Assembly (NCBI RefSeq): GCF_009069125.1
Contig: NZ_CP042427.1
Location: 62,001-126,000, forward strand
Reading direction: 5' to 3'
Source of the DNA: Buchnera aphidicola (Aphis fabae)
GTDB taxonomy: Bacteria; Pseudomonadota; Gammaproteobacteria; Enterobacterales; Enterobacteriaceae
DNA length: 64,000 nt
Shown: piece by piece, positions 21,161 to 31,754 of the stretch
Layout: each line of letters begins with the position of its first letter
Position numbering within the stretch: position 1 is the first letter of the stretch
Position numbers and translations under genes: made by a program
The notes under the pieces: generated by a model
The model's input: the letters and a program-made list of their open reading frames with translations, nothing else
Told to the model about the DNA's origin: nothing
Databases searched by the model: none

Positions 21161-22276
21161 ATGAATAAATATAAAACTATTAATAGAAGAAAATCTGATC
21201 GTATTTATGTAGGCAATGTACCTATTGGAAATAATGCACCTATTTCTGTACAGTCTATGACTAATACAAAAACAACAGATATTGTAAATACAATTAATCA
21301 AATTAATCAATTAAAAAAAGTTGGAGTTGATATTGTAAGAATTTCTATTCCTACAACAGAAGCAGCAGAAGCATTTAAAATAATTAAAAAAAGAGTAAAA
21401 ATTCCACTAATAGCCGATATACATTTTGATTATAGATTAGCTATAAAATCTATAGAATATGGTGCTGATTGTTTAAGAATTAATCCTGGGAATATTGGAA
21501 AAAAAAGAAAAGTGAATGAAATAGTTAGTTGCGCTAAATATAATAATATTCCAATTAGAATAGGTATAAATTCTGGCTCATTAGAACATGATATACTAAA
21601 AAAATATAAATCTCCTATTCCAGAAGCTTTAGTGGAATCTGCTATAAGAAATGTAGAATATTTAGATAGTTTAAATTTTAATCAATTTAAAGTTAGTGTC
21701 AAAGCATCTGATGTTTTTTCTGCGGTTCAAGCTAATAAAATATTAGCAAAAAAAATTACACAACCCATACATATTGGAATAACAGAATCAGGAAGTTTAC
21801 GTAATGGAACAGTTAAATCATCCATTGGAATCGCTTCGTTATTGTCAGACGGTATTGGCGATACTTTAAGAATTTCTTTAGCAGCTCATCCTGTTGAAGA
21901 AGTAAAGGTAGGTTATGATATTTTAAAAGTTTTAGGTATTAGATTCCGAGGAATTAATTTTATCGCATGTCCTACTTGTTCACGACAAGAATTTGATGTT
22001 ATTAAAGTAGTGGAAGAATTAGAAAAAAAGTTAGAAGATATTGAAACTTCTATGGATGTGTCTATTATTGGATGTGTTGTAAATGGTATAGGAGAAGCTA
22101 AAATGTCTACTTTAGGAATAACAGGAGGATATAAAACAAGTGGATTATATAAAGATGGTATACGTCAAAAAAATAAATTAAATAATAAAAATATAGTGCA
22201 AGAATTAGAAATGCATATTCGTAAAAAATCAAATGAATTAAAAAAATTTCGGACTATAAATGAAAATGATATCTAA
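21161..22276 (+). CDS. ispG: 4-hydroxy-3-methylbut-2-en-1-yl diphosphate synthase (flavodoxin)
   Basis: Penultimate enzyme of the MEP isoprenoid pathway, a 4Fe-4S enzyme that takes electrons from flavodoxin (fldA is encoded at 37642-38151). The cluster ligands are in CPTCSR and in [13 protein letters not shown] near the C-terminus. The N-terminal TIM barrel has [14 protein letters not shown] and DIHFDYRLA. 371 residues, as E. coli (372). Followed by hisS as in E. coli. Confidence 0.97.
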   Translation: MNKYKTINRRKSDRIYVGNVPIGNNAPISVQSMTNTKTTDIVNTINQINQLKKVGVDIVRISIPTTEAAEAFKIIKKRVKIPLIADIHFDYRLAIKSIEYGADCLRINPGNIGKKRKVNEIVSCAKYNNIPIRIGINSGSLEHDILKKYKSPIPEALVESAIRNVEYLDSLNFNQFKVSVKASDVFSAVQANKILAKKITQPIHIGITESGSLRNGTVKSSIGIASLLSDGIGDTLRISLAAHPVEEVKVGYDILKVLGIRFRGINFIACPTCSRQEFDVIKVVEELEKKLEDIETSMDVSIIGCVVNGIGEAKMSTLGITGGYKTSGLYKDGIRQKNKLNNKNIVQELEMHIRKKSNELKKFRTINENDI

Positions 22277-22317
22277 TTATTAACGATTTATAAATATATT
22301 CAAAATAAGAGATCATA

Positions 22318-23595
22318 GTGAATAAAAAAACTAATTCAATTAGAGGAATGAATGATTATTTTTCTGAGGATTTGGATATTTGGAATAAATTAGAAAAAAT
22401 TTTTAAACAGGTATTAAATAGTTATGCTTATGAAGAAATCAGACTTCCTATATTAGAAAAAACAGAAATTTTTCAAAGAGCTATTGGTAATGTTACAGAT
22501 ATTATAGAAAAAGAAATGTATTCATTTAATGATAAAAAAGGAAATAGTTTAACTTTACGGCCTGAAGGAACTGTAGGCTGCGTGCGAGCTATAATACAAA
22601 ATAATTTATTATATAAAAAAAAATTAAAATTTTGGTATTTAGGACCTATGTTTAGATATGAACGACCTCAAAAGGGACGACATCGTCAATTCTATCAACT
22701 AGGTGCAGAAGTTTTTGGAGTAAGTTCAATCGATATTGACTTAGAAGTAATCTTATTAACAAATCGTTTATGGAAAATTCTTGGTATTAATTTGAATATG
22801 ATTTTAGAAATAAATTCAATTGGTTCTCAAATAGATCGTATTAAATATCAAAAAGAACTAGTTTTATTTCTTGAAAAACATAAATCTTTTTTAGATAAAG
22901 AATCTAAACAACGTTTATATTCTCATCCATTTCGGATTTTAGACTCTAAAAATTTAGATATACAACACATATTAACAAAAGCTCCATTATTAAATAATTA
23001 TATTAATACAAAATCATTAAATCAATTTAATAATTTATGTTATATGATTAATTTATATGGTATTAAATATAAATATAATCCTAACTTAATACGAGGATTA
23101 GATTATTATAATGATACTGTATTTGAATGGAAAACTGATCAAATAGGAGCGCAAAATACTATTTGTGCTGGAGGTAGATATAATTCCTTGATCCAAGAAC
23201 TAGGAGGAGTAAAAACTTCAGCAATAGGATTTGCTATAGGAATTGAGCGTTTAATTTTATTAATAAAATCATTAAATATTTTTTCTATAAAAACAGAAAA
23301 AATAAATATTTATATTATTTTTATAGGAGAAGAAAATAAAGTTCACGCCATGCATTTATCAGAAGAAATAAGAGATATTTATCCTGAACTAAAAATATTT
23401 GTAAATTTTTCAAATTTAAGTCTTTCAAAAAAAATTAAACATGCTGTGGAGTCATTGTCTCGGATTGCTATTTTAATAGGTACAAATGAAATTAAAAAAA
23501 AATGTTATTTAATAAAAGAATTAGAAACAAAAAAAGAATTTTATCTTTTTAAAAGTGAATTAATGCTGAAAATTAATAATATATTTAAAAAATGA
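22318..23595 (+). CDS. hisS: Histidyl-tRNA synthetase
   Basis: Class II synthetase. Starts at GTG (22318) with AAGAGA just upstream; the first residues [10 protein letters not shown] match the family. Motif 2 ([19 protein letters not shown]), the histidine-specific [15 protein letters not shown] and motif 3 ([11 protein letters not shown]) are intact, followed by the anticodon-binding domain (about 325-425). 425 residues versus 424 in E. coli. Confidence 0.97.
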   Translation: MNKKTNSIRGMNDYFSEDLDIWNKLEKIFKQVLNSYAYEEIRLPILEKTEIFQRAIGNVTDIIEKEMYSFNDKKGNSLTLRPEGTVGCVRAIIQNNLLYKKKLKFWYLGPMFRYERPQKGRHRQFYQLGAEVFGVSSIDIDLEVILLTNRLWKILGINLNMILEINSIGSQIDRIKYQKELVLFLEKHKSFLDKESKQRLYSHPFRILDSKNLDIQHILTKAPLLNNYINTKSLNQFNNLCYMINLYGIKYKYNPNLIRGLDYYNDTVFEWKTDQIGAQNTICAGGRYNSLIQELGGVKTSAIGFAIGIERLILLIKSLNIFSIKTEKINIYIIFIGEENKVHAMHLSEEIRDIYPELKIFVNFSNLSLSKKIKHAVESLSRIAILIGTNEIKKKCYLIKELETKKEFYLFKSELMLKINNIFKK

Positions 23596-23648
23596 CTTTT
23601 TGAAGATAATTAATTATTTTAAAAATTTATTTTTATTTTAGGAAAAAA

Positions 23649-24902
23649 ATGTTTAATAAACAGATAGAATTTAAAAAATATGATCCAGAATTGTGGATAT
23701 CTATGTGTAAAGAAAAAAAAAGACAAGAAAATCACATAGAGTTAATTGCATCAGAAAATTATGCTAGTACTTATGTGATGTATGCTCAAGGTTCTCAATT
23801 AACTAATAAATATGCAGAGGGTTATCCAGGAAAACGATATTATGGTGGTTGTGAACATGTAGATGTTATAGAACAATTAGCAATTGATCGTGCAAAGAAA
23901 TTATTTAATGCTGATTATGCAAATGTTCAACCTCATTCAGGATCTCAAGCTAATTTTTCAGTTTATACAGCACTTTTAACACCTGGAGATATGATTTTAG
24001 GACTTAAATTATCTCATGGAGGTCATCTAACACATGGTGCTTCTGTGAATTTTTCAGGTAAATTATATAAAGCCATTACATACGGAGTAGATCAAAACGG
24101 AGATATTAATTACAAAGAAATATATCAACTAGCAAAAAAATATCGACCTAAAATGATAATTGGTGGATTTTCTGCATATTCTGGTATTTGCGATTGGTCT
24201 AAAATGCGTAATATTGCAGATGAAATCAATGCTTATTTAGTTGTTGATATATCTCATGTTGCTGGATTAGTTGCTACACAACTTTATCCAAATCCAATAG
24301 ATTATGCTCATGTTGTAACTAGTACTACACATAAAACATTAGCAGGACCTCGAGGAGGAATTATTCTTGCTAAACATGGAAACAATACATTGTATAATAA
24401 ATTAGATTTATCTGTTTTTCCGGGTGGACAAGGTGGACCACTTATGCATGTAATTGCAGGAAAAGCAATTGCTTTTAAAGAAGCATTAGAACCAAATTTT
24501 AAAGAATATCAAAAACAAATATTAATAAATGCTAAAACTATGGTTCAAATATTTTTAAAAGAAAAATATGAAATTGTTTCAGGAAATACTTTTAATCATT
24601 TATTTTTAATAAATTTAACAAATAAAAAAATTACAGGTAAAGATGCCGATATTGCTTTAGGAAAAGCTAATATTACTGTAAATAAAAATACAATTCCTAA
24701 TGATATCAGAAGTCCTTTTATTACTTCAGGAATACGTATTGGAACACCTGCAGTTACAAGAAGAGGTTTTAAAGAACTAGAAGTGTCGCAAGTTGCATTG
24801 TGGATTATAAGTATTTTGAATGATATTCAAAACACAAAAAACATTTTCAAAATAAAAAATAAAGTGTTAGAACTTTGTGCTAAATATCCTGTTTATATTT
24901 AA
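23649..24902 (+). CDS. glyA: Serine hydroxymethyltransferase
   Basis: PLP enzyme interconverting serine and glycine with one-carbon transfer to tetrahydrofolate. 417 residues, the same as E. coli. LIASENYAS at the N-terminus, the PLP lysine in [16 protein letters not shown] (about 229), and [22 protein letters not shown] 7 nt before the ATG. A weak 6-bp hairpin (24920-24934) lies between its stop and the convergent bioD. Confidence 0.97.
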   Translation: MFNKQIEFKKYDPELWISMCKEKKRQENHIELIASENYASTYVMYAQGSQLTNKYAEGYPGKRYYGGCEHVDVIEQLAIDRAKKLFNADYANVQPHSGSQANFSVYTALLTPGDMILGLKLSHGGHLTHGASVNFSGKLYKAITYGVDQNGDINYKEIYQLAKKYRPKMIIGGFSAYSGICDWSKMRNIADEINAYLVVDISHVAGLVATQLYPNPIDYAHVVTSTTHKTLAGPRGGIILAKHGNNTLYNKLDLSVFPGGQGGPLMHVIAGKAIAFKEALEPNFKEYQKQILINAKTMVQIFLKEKYEIVSGNTFNHLFLINLTNKKITGKDADIALGKANITVNKNTIPNDIRSPFITSGIRIGTPAVTRRGFKELEVSQVALWIISILNDIQNTKNIFKIKNKVLELCAKYPVYI

Positions 24903-24960
24903 ATTTTATCAATATATCCATCTTTGTTAAAGATAATATTAATTTTGCTAGAAATATATT

Positions 24961-25665
24961 TTATTCAGGTAATTTAATTTTAATTTTATTAATTTTTATT
25001 TCATTTGTATTTTTTAAATAAGGCACTATTCCTAATAACGGCGATTTAATATAATCTAACAAAGTTTGGATATAATATGAAGTGTACTTATTACTTGGAA
25101 AAATATTATTAGCAATCCATCCTGAACATATTAAATTATCTGAAAGAATAGATTTTTCAGTTAAAATAGCATGATTAATACATCCTAATTTTATTCCTAT
25201 AATTAAAATAACTTTTAATTTTTCTTCTTTTACCCAATCTGAAAAAGTATATTTATTTGATATAGGTGTATGCCATCCACCAGCACCTTCGATTAAAATC
25301 CAATTAGATTTTATAGCAATTTTTTTTAAACCTAAAGATAAATTTTTTTTTTCTATTTTTTTTTTATTTATAAGATTTAATATATTCGGTGGAGCGTTTT
25401 CAATAAATGAAATTGGATTAATTTCTTTATAAGTTAAAAAAACAGAACTGTTTTTTTGTAAAATATAAGCATCTTCATTAATAAATTGATATTTATTTTG
25501 TATAATATTAGACGCTATATTTTTATATTTTTTTACCCCAGAAGATATTGGTTTATAACCTGCTGTTTTATAACCATAATTACTCGCTTTTTTTAATAAA
25601 ATACCACTTATAGTAGTTTTTCCTATATTTGTATCAGTACCAGTAATAAAAAATTTTTTTGTCAT
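24961..25665 (-). CDS. bioD: Dethiobiotin synthetase
   Basis: ATP-dependent carboxylation and ring closure of 7,8-diaminopelargonate to dethiobiotin. P-loop FITGTDTNIGKTT at residues 6-18, YKPISSG with a catalytic Lys, and EGAGGWHTPIS. 234 residues, slightly longer than E. coli BioD1 (225). It is co-directional with bioB, but bioF and bioC, which separate them in E. coli, are gone; a 213-nt spacer with a long hairpin replaces them. Confidence 0.95.
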   Translation of the reverse strand: MTKKFFITGTDTNIGKTTISGILLKKASNYGYKTAGYKPISSGVKKYKNIASNIIQNKYQFINEDAYILQKNSSVFLTYKEINPISFIENAPPNILNLINKKKIEKKNLSLGLKKIAIKSNWILIEGAGGWHTPISNKYTFSDWVKEEKLKVILIIGIKLGCINHAILTEKSILSDNLICSGWIANNIFPSNKYTSYYIQTLLDYIKSPLLGIVPYLKNTNEIKINKIKIKLPE

Positions 25666-25749
25666 AATTATTTTTTTTTGATTAAGAAATTATATATTTA
25701 TATAAAACAATTAATTTTTAAAATATATAAATTTTTTAAATTTAAAGTA

Positions 25750-25821
25750 GGGTAACTCAAACCAGTTTATTCTATGTACTTGATAATTGAATCAATACAA
25801 GAATATAATGGTTGGTTACTT
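25750..25821. other. Long, nearly fully paired hairpin between bioB and bioD
   Basis: Sequence folding: GGTAAC (51-56) with GTTAC(T); CAA with TTG; CCA (62-64) with TGG (109-111); ATTCT (69-73) with AGAAT (100-104); TGTA with TACA; TTGAT (80-84) with ATCAA (91-95); loop AATTGA. About 26 Watson-Crick pairs with only small bulges, and it holds most of the G/C of the spacer. It does not encode a protein and does not look like a tRNA. Could be a terminator, a bioBD mRNA processing element, or a small structured RNA. Strand is not determined. Confidence 0.6.
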
Positions 25822-25878
25822 AATTGATAATTATTTTTGTTTAAAATATCAAAAAATATTAGAAAAATTTTTTTATAT

Positions 25879-26901
25879 TTAAATTGCAGCATTATAATAT
25901 TTTTTTTTATTTAACTTGGAAGCAGTTAAATTAAAATTATTTTCTTTTATTGCATGTTGTTTTTTATACTCAGGAAGTAAATTTAACTTTTTAAAAAGTT
26001 TTAAATCATGTTCTTCTTTTGGGTTATTTGAAGTTAATAATTTACATCCATAAAAAATAGAATTTGCTCCAGCCATAAAACACATAGCTTGTGTTTGATC
26101 ATTCATTTCTTGTCTACCGGCTGATAACCGAATATAAGATTTTGGAAGCATTATACGAGTAGCTGCTATAACTCTAATAAAATCAAATGGTTCTACATCT
26201 AAATTATTTTCCATCGGAGTTCCTGGTATTTTAACTAACATATTTATTGGAACGCTTTCAGGTTGTATAGAAAGATTAGATAATTGCATTAGTAATTCCA
26301 TTCGATCTTGTATTTTTTCTCCAAGACCAATAATTCCTCCAGAGCAAATTTTCATTCCAGAATCACGAACTACTTTTAAAGTTTTTAAACGTTCTTCATA
26401 TGTTCTTGTAGTAATAATTTTTTTATAAAAATCAGCAGATGTATCTAAATTATGATTATAATAATCTAAACCTGCATTTGATAATTTTTCTGCTTGAGCA
26501 TTATTAATAGTTCCTAAAGTCATACAAGTTTCCATACCTATTTTTTTTACTTCTTTAATAATTTTCTCTAAATATGGAATATCTTTTTCGTGAGGATTTT
26601 TCCATGCGGCACCCATACAAAAACGAGTAGAACCTGAAGCTTTAGCATGTTTTGCAGATTTTAAAATTTGTTTTAATTCTAATAATGGTTCTTTTTTTAA
26701 TCCTGTTTTATATCTAGCACTTTGTGGACAATATTTACAATCTTCTGGACATGCGCCAGTTTTAATAGATAATAATGTACTAATTTGTATTTCATTTGGA
26801 TTAAAATTTTCACGATGTTTTTTTTGAGCTTCAAAAATAAGATCAAAAAAAGGCTTATTAAACAATAATTTTGTATCTTTTAGAGTCCATTTTTGTTTCA
26901 T
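25879..26901 (-). CDS. bioB: Biotin synthase
   Basis: Radical SAM enzyme inserting sulfur into dethiobiotin. The radical SAM motif is in [14 protein letters not shown] (three Cys at about 53, 57 and 60). Further conserved segments: [28 protein letters not shown] and LSAGRQEM. 340 residues (E. coli 346). Transcribed divergently from bioA across 78 nt, as in E. coli. I see no match to the BirA operator palindrome in that gap. Confidence 0.97.
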   Translation of the reverse strand: MKQKWTLKDTKLLFNKPFFDLIFEAQKKHRENFNPNEIQISTLLSIKTGACPEDCKYCPQSARYKTGLKKEPLLELKQILKSAKHAKASGSTRFCMGAAWKNPHEKDIPYLEKIIKEVKKIGMETCMTLGTINNAQAEKLSNAGLDYYNHNLDTSADFYKKIITTRTYEERLKTLKVVRDSGMKICSGGIIGLGEKIQDRMELLMQLSNLSIQPESVPINMLVKIPGTPMENNLDVEPFDFIRVIAATRIMLPKSYIRLSAGRQEMNDQTQAMCFMAGANSIFYGCKLLTSNNPKEEHDLKLFKKLNLLPEYKKQHAIKENNFNLTASKLNKKKYYNAAI

Positions 26902-26979
26902 ATAATCTCCAAAAAAATATGATTTTATTTAATTAAATGCTTATAATAAGATATTCAATATTTTTATATATAAATCATA

Positions 26980-28266
26980 ATGAGTCAATCTGATATATTA
27001 TTCGATTATAAACATATTTGGCATCCATATTCTTCTATGATAAATCCACTTCCTTGTTATTCTGTTATATCAGCTAAAGGAGTATATTTAAAATTAAAAA
27101 ACGGAAAAAATATAATAGATGGAATGTCTTCATGGTGGTCTACTATACACGGATATAATCATCCTATACTAAATAAATCTTTAAAAAAACAAATTAAAAA
27201 AATATCTCATGTTATGTTTGGAGGAATAACACATCCTTCAGCTATTCTACTTTGCAGAAAATTAATCAAATTAACTCCAAAAAAATTAGATTGTGTTTTT
27301 CTTTCAGATTCTGGGTCAATATCTATTGAAGTAGCAATTAAAATGTTAATACAATATTGGGAATCTTTAGGACAAAATAGAACAAAAATATTAACTATTC
27401 GTAATTCTTATCATGGTGATACTTTTGGCGCGATGTCTATTTCTGATCCTGAAAATTCTATACATAAAATATATAATCAATTTTTACCAGAAAATTTATT
27501 TGCAAATGCTCCTAGTTCTAATTTTCATGAAGAATGGAATGATCATGATATTATATCATTTCAAAAAATAATAGAAAAAAATCAATTAAACATAGCCGGT
27601 GTAATATTAGAACCAATAGTACAAGGTATCGGAGGTATGAAGTTTTATCATCCTACATTTTTGAAGAAAGTTGAAGAATTATGTAAATGTTATTCGATTC
27701 CTTTAGTTTTTGATGAAATTGCTACAGGATTTGGTAGAACTGGAAAATTTTTTGCTTTTCAACATGCTAATGTTGTTCCGGATATATTATGTTTAGGAAA
27801 AGCAATGACTGGTGGTACAATAACATTAGCTGCAACTTTAACTTCACGAGATATTGCCAATACTATTAGTAACAGTAATATTCGTTGTTTTATGCATGGA
27901 CCAACGTATATGGGAAACCCATTAGCATGTTCTGTAGCTTATGCTAATATAAAAATATTAGAAAAAAAAGAATGGAAAACACAAGTTATTAATATTGAAA
28001 AAGAGCTATGCAAAAGTTTATTACCTTTAATTGATCACCCAAGAGTTTTTGATGTTCGAGTTTTAGGTGCCATAGGTGTAGTTGAATGTAAACAACAAAT
28101 TAATTTAGAATTAATACAAAAGTTTTTTGTAAAACATGGTGTGTGGATAAGACCTTTTAAAAAATTAATTTATATTGTACCGCCTTATATCATTAGTATA
28201 AATAATTTAAAAAAACTTGTTAATGTTATTCAACAATCTTTAAATGAAAATACTTTATTTATTTAA
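26980..28266 (+). CDS. bioA: Adenosylmethionine-8-amino-7-oxononanoate aminotransferase
   Basis: PLP transaminase that uses S-adenosylmethionine to convert KAPA to 7,8-diaminopelargonate. Fold-type I motifs: GMSSWWSTIHGYNHP, SDSGSISIEVAIKM, FDEIATGFGRTG, and the PLP lysine in LCLGKAMTGG (about 274). 428 residues (E. coli 429). Ends 8 nt from the convergent pgl stop, leaving no room for an ordinary terminator. Confidence 0.97.
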   Translation: MSQSDILFDYKHIWHPYSSMINPLPCYSVISAKGVYLKLKNGKNIIDGMSSWWSTIHGYNHPILNKSLKKQIKKISHVMFGGITHPSAILLCRKLIKLTPKKLDCVFLSDSGSISIEVAIKMLIQYWESLGQNRTKILTIRNSYHGDTFGAMSISDPENSIHKIYNQFLPENLFANAPSSNFHEEWNDHDIISFQKIIEKNQLNIAGVILEPIVQGIGGMKFYHPTFLKKVEELCKCYSIPLVFDEIATGFGRTGKFFAFQHANVVPDILCLGKAMTGGTITLAATLTSRDIANTISNSNIRCFMHGPTYMGNPLACSVAYANIKILEKKEWKTQVINIEKELCKSLLPLIDHPRVFDVRVLGAIGVVECKQQINLELIQKFFVKHGVWIRPFKKLIYIVPPYIISINNLKKLVNVIQQSLNENTLFI

Positions 28267-28274
28267 AAAAATTT

Positions 28275-29279
28275 TTAAATTGTATAAACAAGCGTCCATA
28301 ATGGTTCTTTTCCTGTAGAATATGTATTTAACTTCTTTAAATACCCTGTTTTTTCATTAATACTATAGACAGTAAATTTATTAGATTTTTGACCTGCAAC
28401 TATTATATATTTATTATTAAAATCAATACAAAATGTTCGAGGCTGTATTTCTGTAGTATAAATTTTTATAAAAGATAGTTTACCATTATTTTGATTTATA
28501 TAAAAAAGTGAAATACTATTTAATATTCTATCAGAAACATATAAAAAATTACCGCATGATGTTAAATGAATATCAGAAGACCAATATTTATTAGAAACAG
28601 TATGATTTTCTACTATTGAAATATTTTGTATGTTTTTTACTTTCGGTGTATTTTTTTGTATATATATTTCCCAAACGTCTATAGTACCATTTAATTCATT
28701 TATAGTATAAACAAAATCTTCATTAGGATGAAATGTAATATGACGTGGTCCTGAATTAAATTTAGTTTGAATAAATTTTTGTTCTGTATTTTTTAATATA
28801 CCATGTTTTGTCAAGTGATATAAATAGATGTAGTCTTCTTTTAAAGAAGTTACAAACAATATATTATATTTAATATTAAATAATGCTGCATGACAACCTT
28901 TAATATCATAAATAATTTGGATTGGTTCTTTAGGAATACCATCTTCATTCAACGGTATTACACTTAGTGAATTAGTATGGTATGAACTACAAAATAAAAA
29001 TTTTTTATTAGAATTAAAAGAAATATAATTAGGACTTCCTGGAATATAGCTTTCACATTTTTTTTCTAAAGTACCATCTTTTTTTATAGTATATGTAACT
29101 ATACGATTTTCCGGACGAACACCTGCATATAATATATTTTTATCTTTAATAAAATTTATTGGTTGTACCTGACCATGAGTATTAACTTTTTGAATTAATT
29201 TCATATTTCCATTTTGACATAAATTCCAAACTTCTATATTTTGACTTTCCGAATTAGAGATATAAATAATTTGTTTCAT
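28275..29279 (-). CDS. pgl: 6-phosphogluconolactonase (7-bladed propeller type)
   Basis: Hydrolyses 6-phosphogluconolactone, linking Zwf (start encoded at the window end) to the pentose phosphate pathway. Seven-bladed beta-propeller of the YbhE/Pgl family: YISNSESQNIEVWNL, PGSPNYIS, GPRHITFHPNEDFVYTINELN, QPRTFCID, AGQKSNKFTVY. I choose the ATG ending at 29279 rather than the TTG at 29297, because AAGGAAC sits 3 nt upstream of it and E. coli Pgl begins MKQTVYI at the same point. About 334 residues (E. coli 331). Follows mfd on the same strand. Confidence 0.95.
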   Translation of the reverse strand: MKQIIYISNSESQNIEVWNLCQNGNMKLIQKVNTHGQVQPINFIKDKNILYAGVRPENRIVTYTIKKDGTLEKKCESYIPGSPNYISFNSNKKFLFCSSYHTNSLSVIPLNEDGIPKEPIQIIYDIKGCHAALFNIKYNILFVTSLKEDYIYLYHLTKHGILKNTEQKFIQTKFNSGPRHITFHPNEDFVYTINELNGTIDVWEIYIQKNTPKVKNIQNISIVENHTVSNKYWSSDIHLTSCGNFLYVSDRILNSISLFYINQNNGKLSFIKIYTTEIQPRTFCIDFNNKYIIVAGQKSNKFTVYSINEKTGYLKKLNTYSTGKEPLWTLVYTI

Positions 29280-29333
29280 ATAGTTCCTTTTATTCAATGT
29301 TAAAATATTCGGTAAAATAATATCTTTTTATAA

Positions 29334-31754
29334 TTAATCTTTATTATTTGATGTTTTTTTTAAATTTTTTAATAAATTTAAAATCCAATTTAAACGTGAA
29401 GAATCATCTTTAAAATTATGAATAAATTTTAATTTTGTGGAATTAATTATTTTCCAAAGATCAGGTTCTTTTTCAAAAATAGAAAGTAAGTATTGCATAT
29501 TAATTGAATTAATTTTATTAAATTTTATAATTCCTATATTTTTATTAGATTTAATATGAGAAATACCAATTTTTTTTGTTAATAATTTAATTTTAGCAAT
29601 TAAAATTAAATTTTGAGAAAATATTGGTAATTTTCCAAATTGATTTAAAAGTTCAATACATATTTTTTCAATTTCTTGTTCACTATTAGCATTTTCAATT
29701 TTTTCATAAAAAAATAATCGTTGATTTACATCATAGATATAATTTTTTGGTAATAACGAAGGTACATGTAGTTCAATATCTGATTTTTTTACTAGATCTT
29801 CTAATAATATTTTTTTCTCTCCATTCTTATAAAGTTTGATCGTTTTATTTAATAATTTCATATATAAATTAATTCCTATACCATCTATATGACCACTTTG
29901 TTCTTTTCCCAACAATTCACCTATACCTCTAATTTCTAAATCTCTATTAGATAAATTAAATCCACCTCCAAAATTATTTGTTTTAGCAATTGCTTCTAGT
30001 CTTTTTTTTGCATCTAGTGTAATTTTTTTTAAGTTATTAACAAGAAAAAAAGCGTATCCTTGATTATTAGATCGTCCAATTCTACCTCTGAGTTGATGTA
30101 ATTGAGATAAACCAAAATGATCTGCATTTTCAATAATAATAGTATTTGCTTTAGGTATATCAATTCCACTTTCTACAATAGTTGTACAAACTAATATATT
30201 GAAATAATTTTGATAAAATTCATTCATTATTTTTTTTAGTTCAACATGATTCATTTTACCATGACCAACTTTAATTTTAGCACCAGGAACTAAATTTAAT
30301 AATTTTACAGCTATATTGTTAATTCCTTGAATTTTATTATATATATAATATACTTGACCACCTCGAGAAATTTCTCGAAAAATTGCTTTTTTTACTAAAA
30401 TAGGATTATATTCTTCTATAAAAGTTTTTATTGTTTTTCTTTCTTCTGGTGGATTTGATATAATAGATAAGTTTTTTATACCATTCATTGCCATATTTAA
30501 TGTTCGAGGAATTGGTGTTGCTGTTAAAGTTAATATGTCAATATGCGAATATATTTTTTTAATTATCTCTTTATGGGCAACACCAAATCGATGTTCTTCA
30601 TCAATAATTAATAAACCAAGATTATGCCATTCAATTTTTTCAAATAAAATTTTATGAGTACCTATTAATATGTGAATATTACCAGTTTTAATATCTTTTA
30701 AAATTTTTTCTTTATCTTTTTCCCTTCTAAATCTAGATAATATATCTATATTTATCGACCAATTATGAAATCGTTTTGAAAAGTTATTAAAATGTTGTTC
30801 TGCTAATAATGTTGTAGGCACTAAAATAATAACTTGTTTTTGATTAGATATACATATAAAAGCAGCTCGCATTGCTACTTCTGTTTTTCCAAAACCTACA
30901 TCACCACAAATTAACCTATCCATAGGTATAGATTTATACATATCATTCAGTACAGATTTTATAGCTTTTTTTTGATCTAAAGTAATTTCAAATGGAAATT
31001 CTTTACAAAAAAGATTATAGTCTTTTTCATTTTTTTTAAATGAAAAACCCTGTTTGGATAATCTATTTGCATAAATATTTAATAAAATTGCAGCATGATC
31101 ATATAAATTTTTACTAATTTTATTTTTTTCTTTATCCCATTTATCACTTCCTAATTTATGTAAAATAATATTTTTTTCTAAGCTTCCAACATATGGTGAA
31201 ACAAGATATAAATATGAAATAGGAACATACAACTTATTTTCTTCTGCATATAAAATAACTAAATATTCAGATTCACAACTAGCAGTTTTTATTGTTGCTA
31301 ATCCTTGATATCTCCCAATACCATGCTGAATATGTATGATAAGATCATTAATTTTTAATTGATATAAAAATTGATTTTTAATTGGTAAGATATTTTTATT
31401 ATCTAAAATTTTAAATGTCTCTTTTGTAGAAATAAACAATAAATTTTTTTGAGTATCTATAAAACTATTATATAAATTTTCTATAATGTAAAAAAAATTA
31501 TCTTTATCGTTAATATCATAAATATTTTGTATATATTTAGGATAAATATTTTTTAAATTTAAAATTTTTAAAATTGTTATTAAACATTCTTTTTTTGTTA
31601 TAAAAAAAATAGTTTTTCCTGGAAAATTATATAAAAAAGAAAAAATTTTATTATGGTTTTTTTTATTTTCGTTTTTTTGAAAAAAACTTGGTAATTTCTG
31701 ATATTTATAATTAATAGAGTTTTTGTTTTCTATATTTTTAAAAGCTATTTTCAT
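29334..31754 (-). CDS. mfd: Transcription-repair coupling factor, lacking the UvrB-like N-terminal region
   Basis: ATP-dependent translocase that displaces stalled RNA polymerase. 806 residues compared with 1148 in E. coli. The RNA polymerase-interacting domain (about 130-190: LKINDLIIHIQHGIGRYQGL), the RecG-like helicase modules (CGDVGFGKTEVAMRA Walker A; LLIIDEEHRFG Walker B; TATPIPRTLNMA; RGRIGRSNNQGYAF) and the C-terminal domain are kept. Only a short remnant (about 1-120) precedes them, so most of the UvrB-homology module that recruits UvrA is missing. The upstream 729-nt spacer holds no continuation in any frame. Confidence 0.95.
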   Translation of the reverse strand: MKIAFKNIENKNSINYKYQKLPSFFQKNENKKNHNKIFSFLYNFPGKTIFFITKKECLITILKILNLKNIYPKYIQNIYDINDKDNFFYIIENLYNSFIDTQKNLLFISTKETFKILDNKNILPIKNQFLYQLKINDLIIHIQHGIGRYQGLATIKTASCESEYLVILYAEENKLYVPISYLYLVSPYVGSLEKNIILHKLGSDKWDKEKNKISKNLYDHAAILLNIYANRLSKQGFSFKKNEKDYNLFCKEFPFEITLDQKKAIKSVLNDMYKSIPMDRLICGDVGFGKTEVAMRAAFICISNQKQVIILVPTTLLAEQHFNNFSKRFHNWSINIDILSRFRREKDKEKILKDIKTGNIHILIGTHKILFEKIEWHNLGLLIIDEEHRFGVAHKEIIKKIYSHIDILTLTATPIPRTLNMAMNGIKNLSIISNPPEERKTIKTFIEEYNPILVKKAIFREISRGGQVYYIYNKIQGINNIAVKLLNLVPGAKIKVGHGKMNHVELKKIMNEFYQNYFNILVCTTIVESGIDIPKANTIIIENADHFGLSQLHQLRGRIGRSNNQGYAFFLVNNLKKITLDAKKRLEAIAKTNNFGGGFNLSNRDLEIRGIGELLGKEQSGHIDGIGINLYMKLLNKTIKLYKNGEKKILLEDLVKKSDIELHVPSLLPKNYIYDVNQRLFFYEKIENANSEQEIEKICIELLNQFGKLPIFSQNLILIAKIKLLTKKIGISHIKSNKNIGIIKFNKINSINMQYLLSIFEKEPDLWKIINSTKLKFIHNFKDDSSRLNWILNLLKNLKKTSNNKD

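Noticed and set aside
24920-24934. 6-bp hairpin ATCTTT-GTT-AAAGAT after glyA
   Set aside because: Too short and A/T-only to call a terminator with any confidence.
26902-26979. BirA operator between bioB and bioA
   Set aside because: I looked for the TTGTAAAC/GTTTACAA type palindrome and found none.
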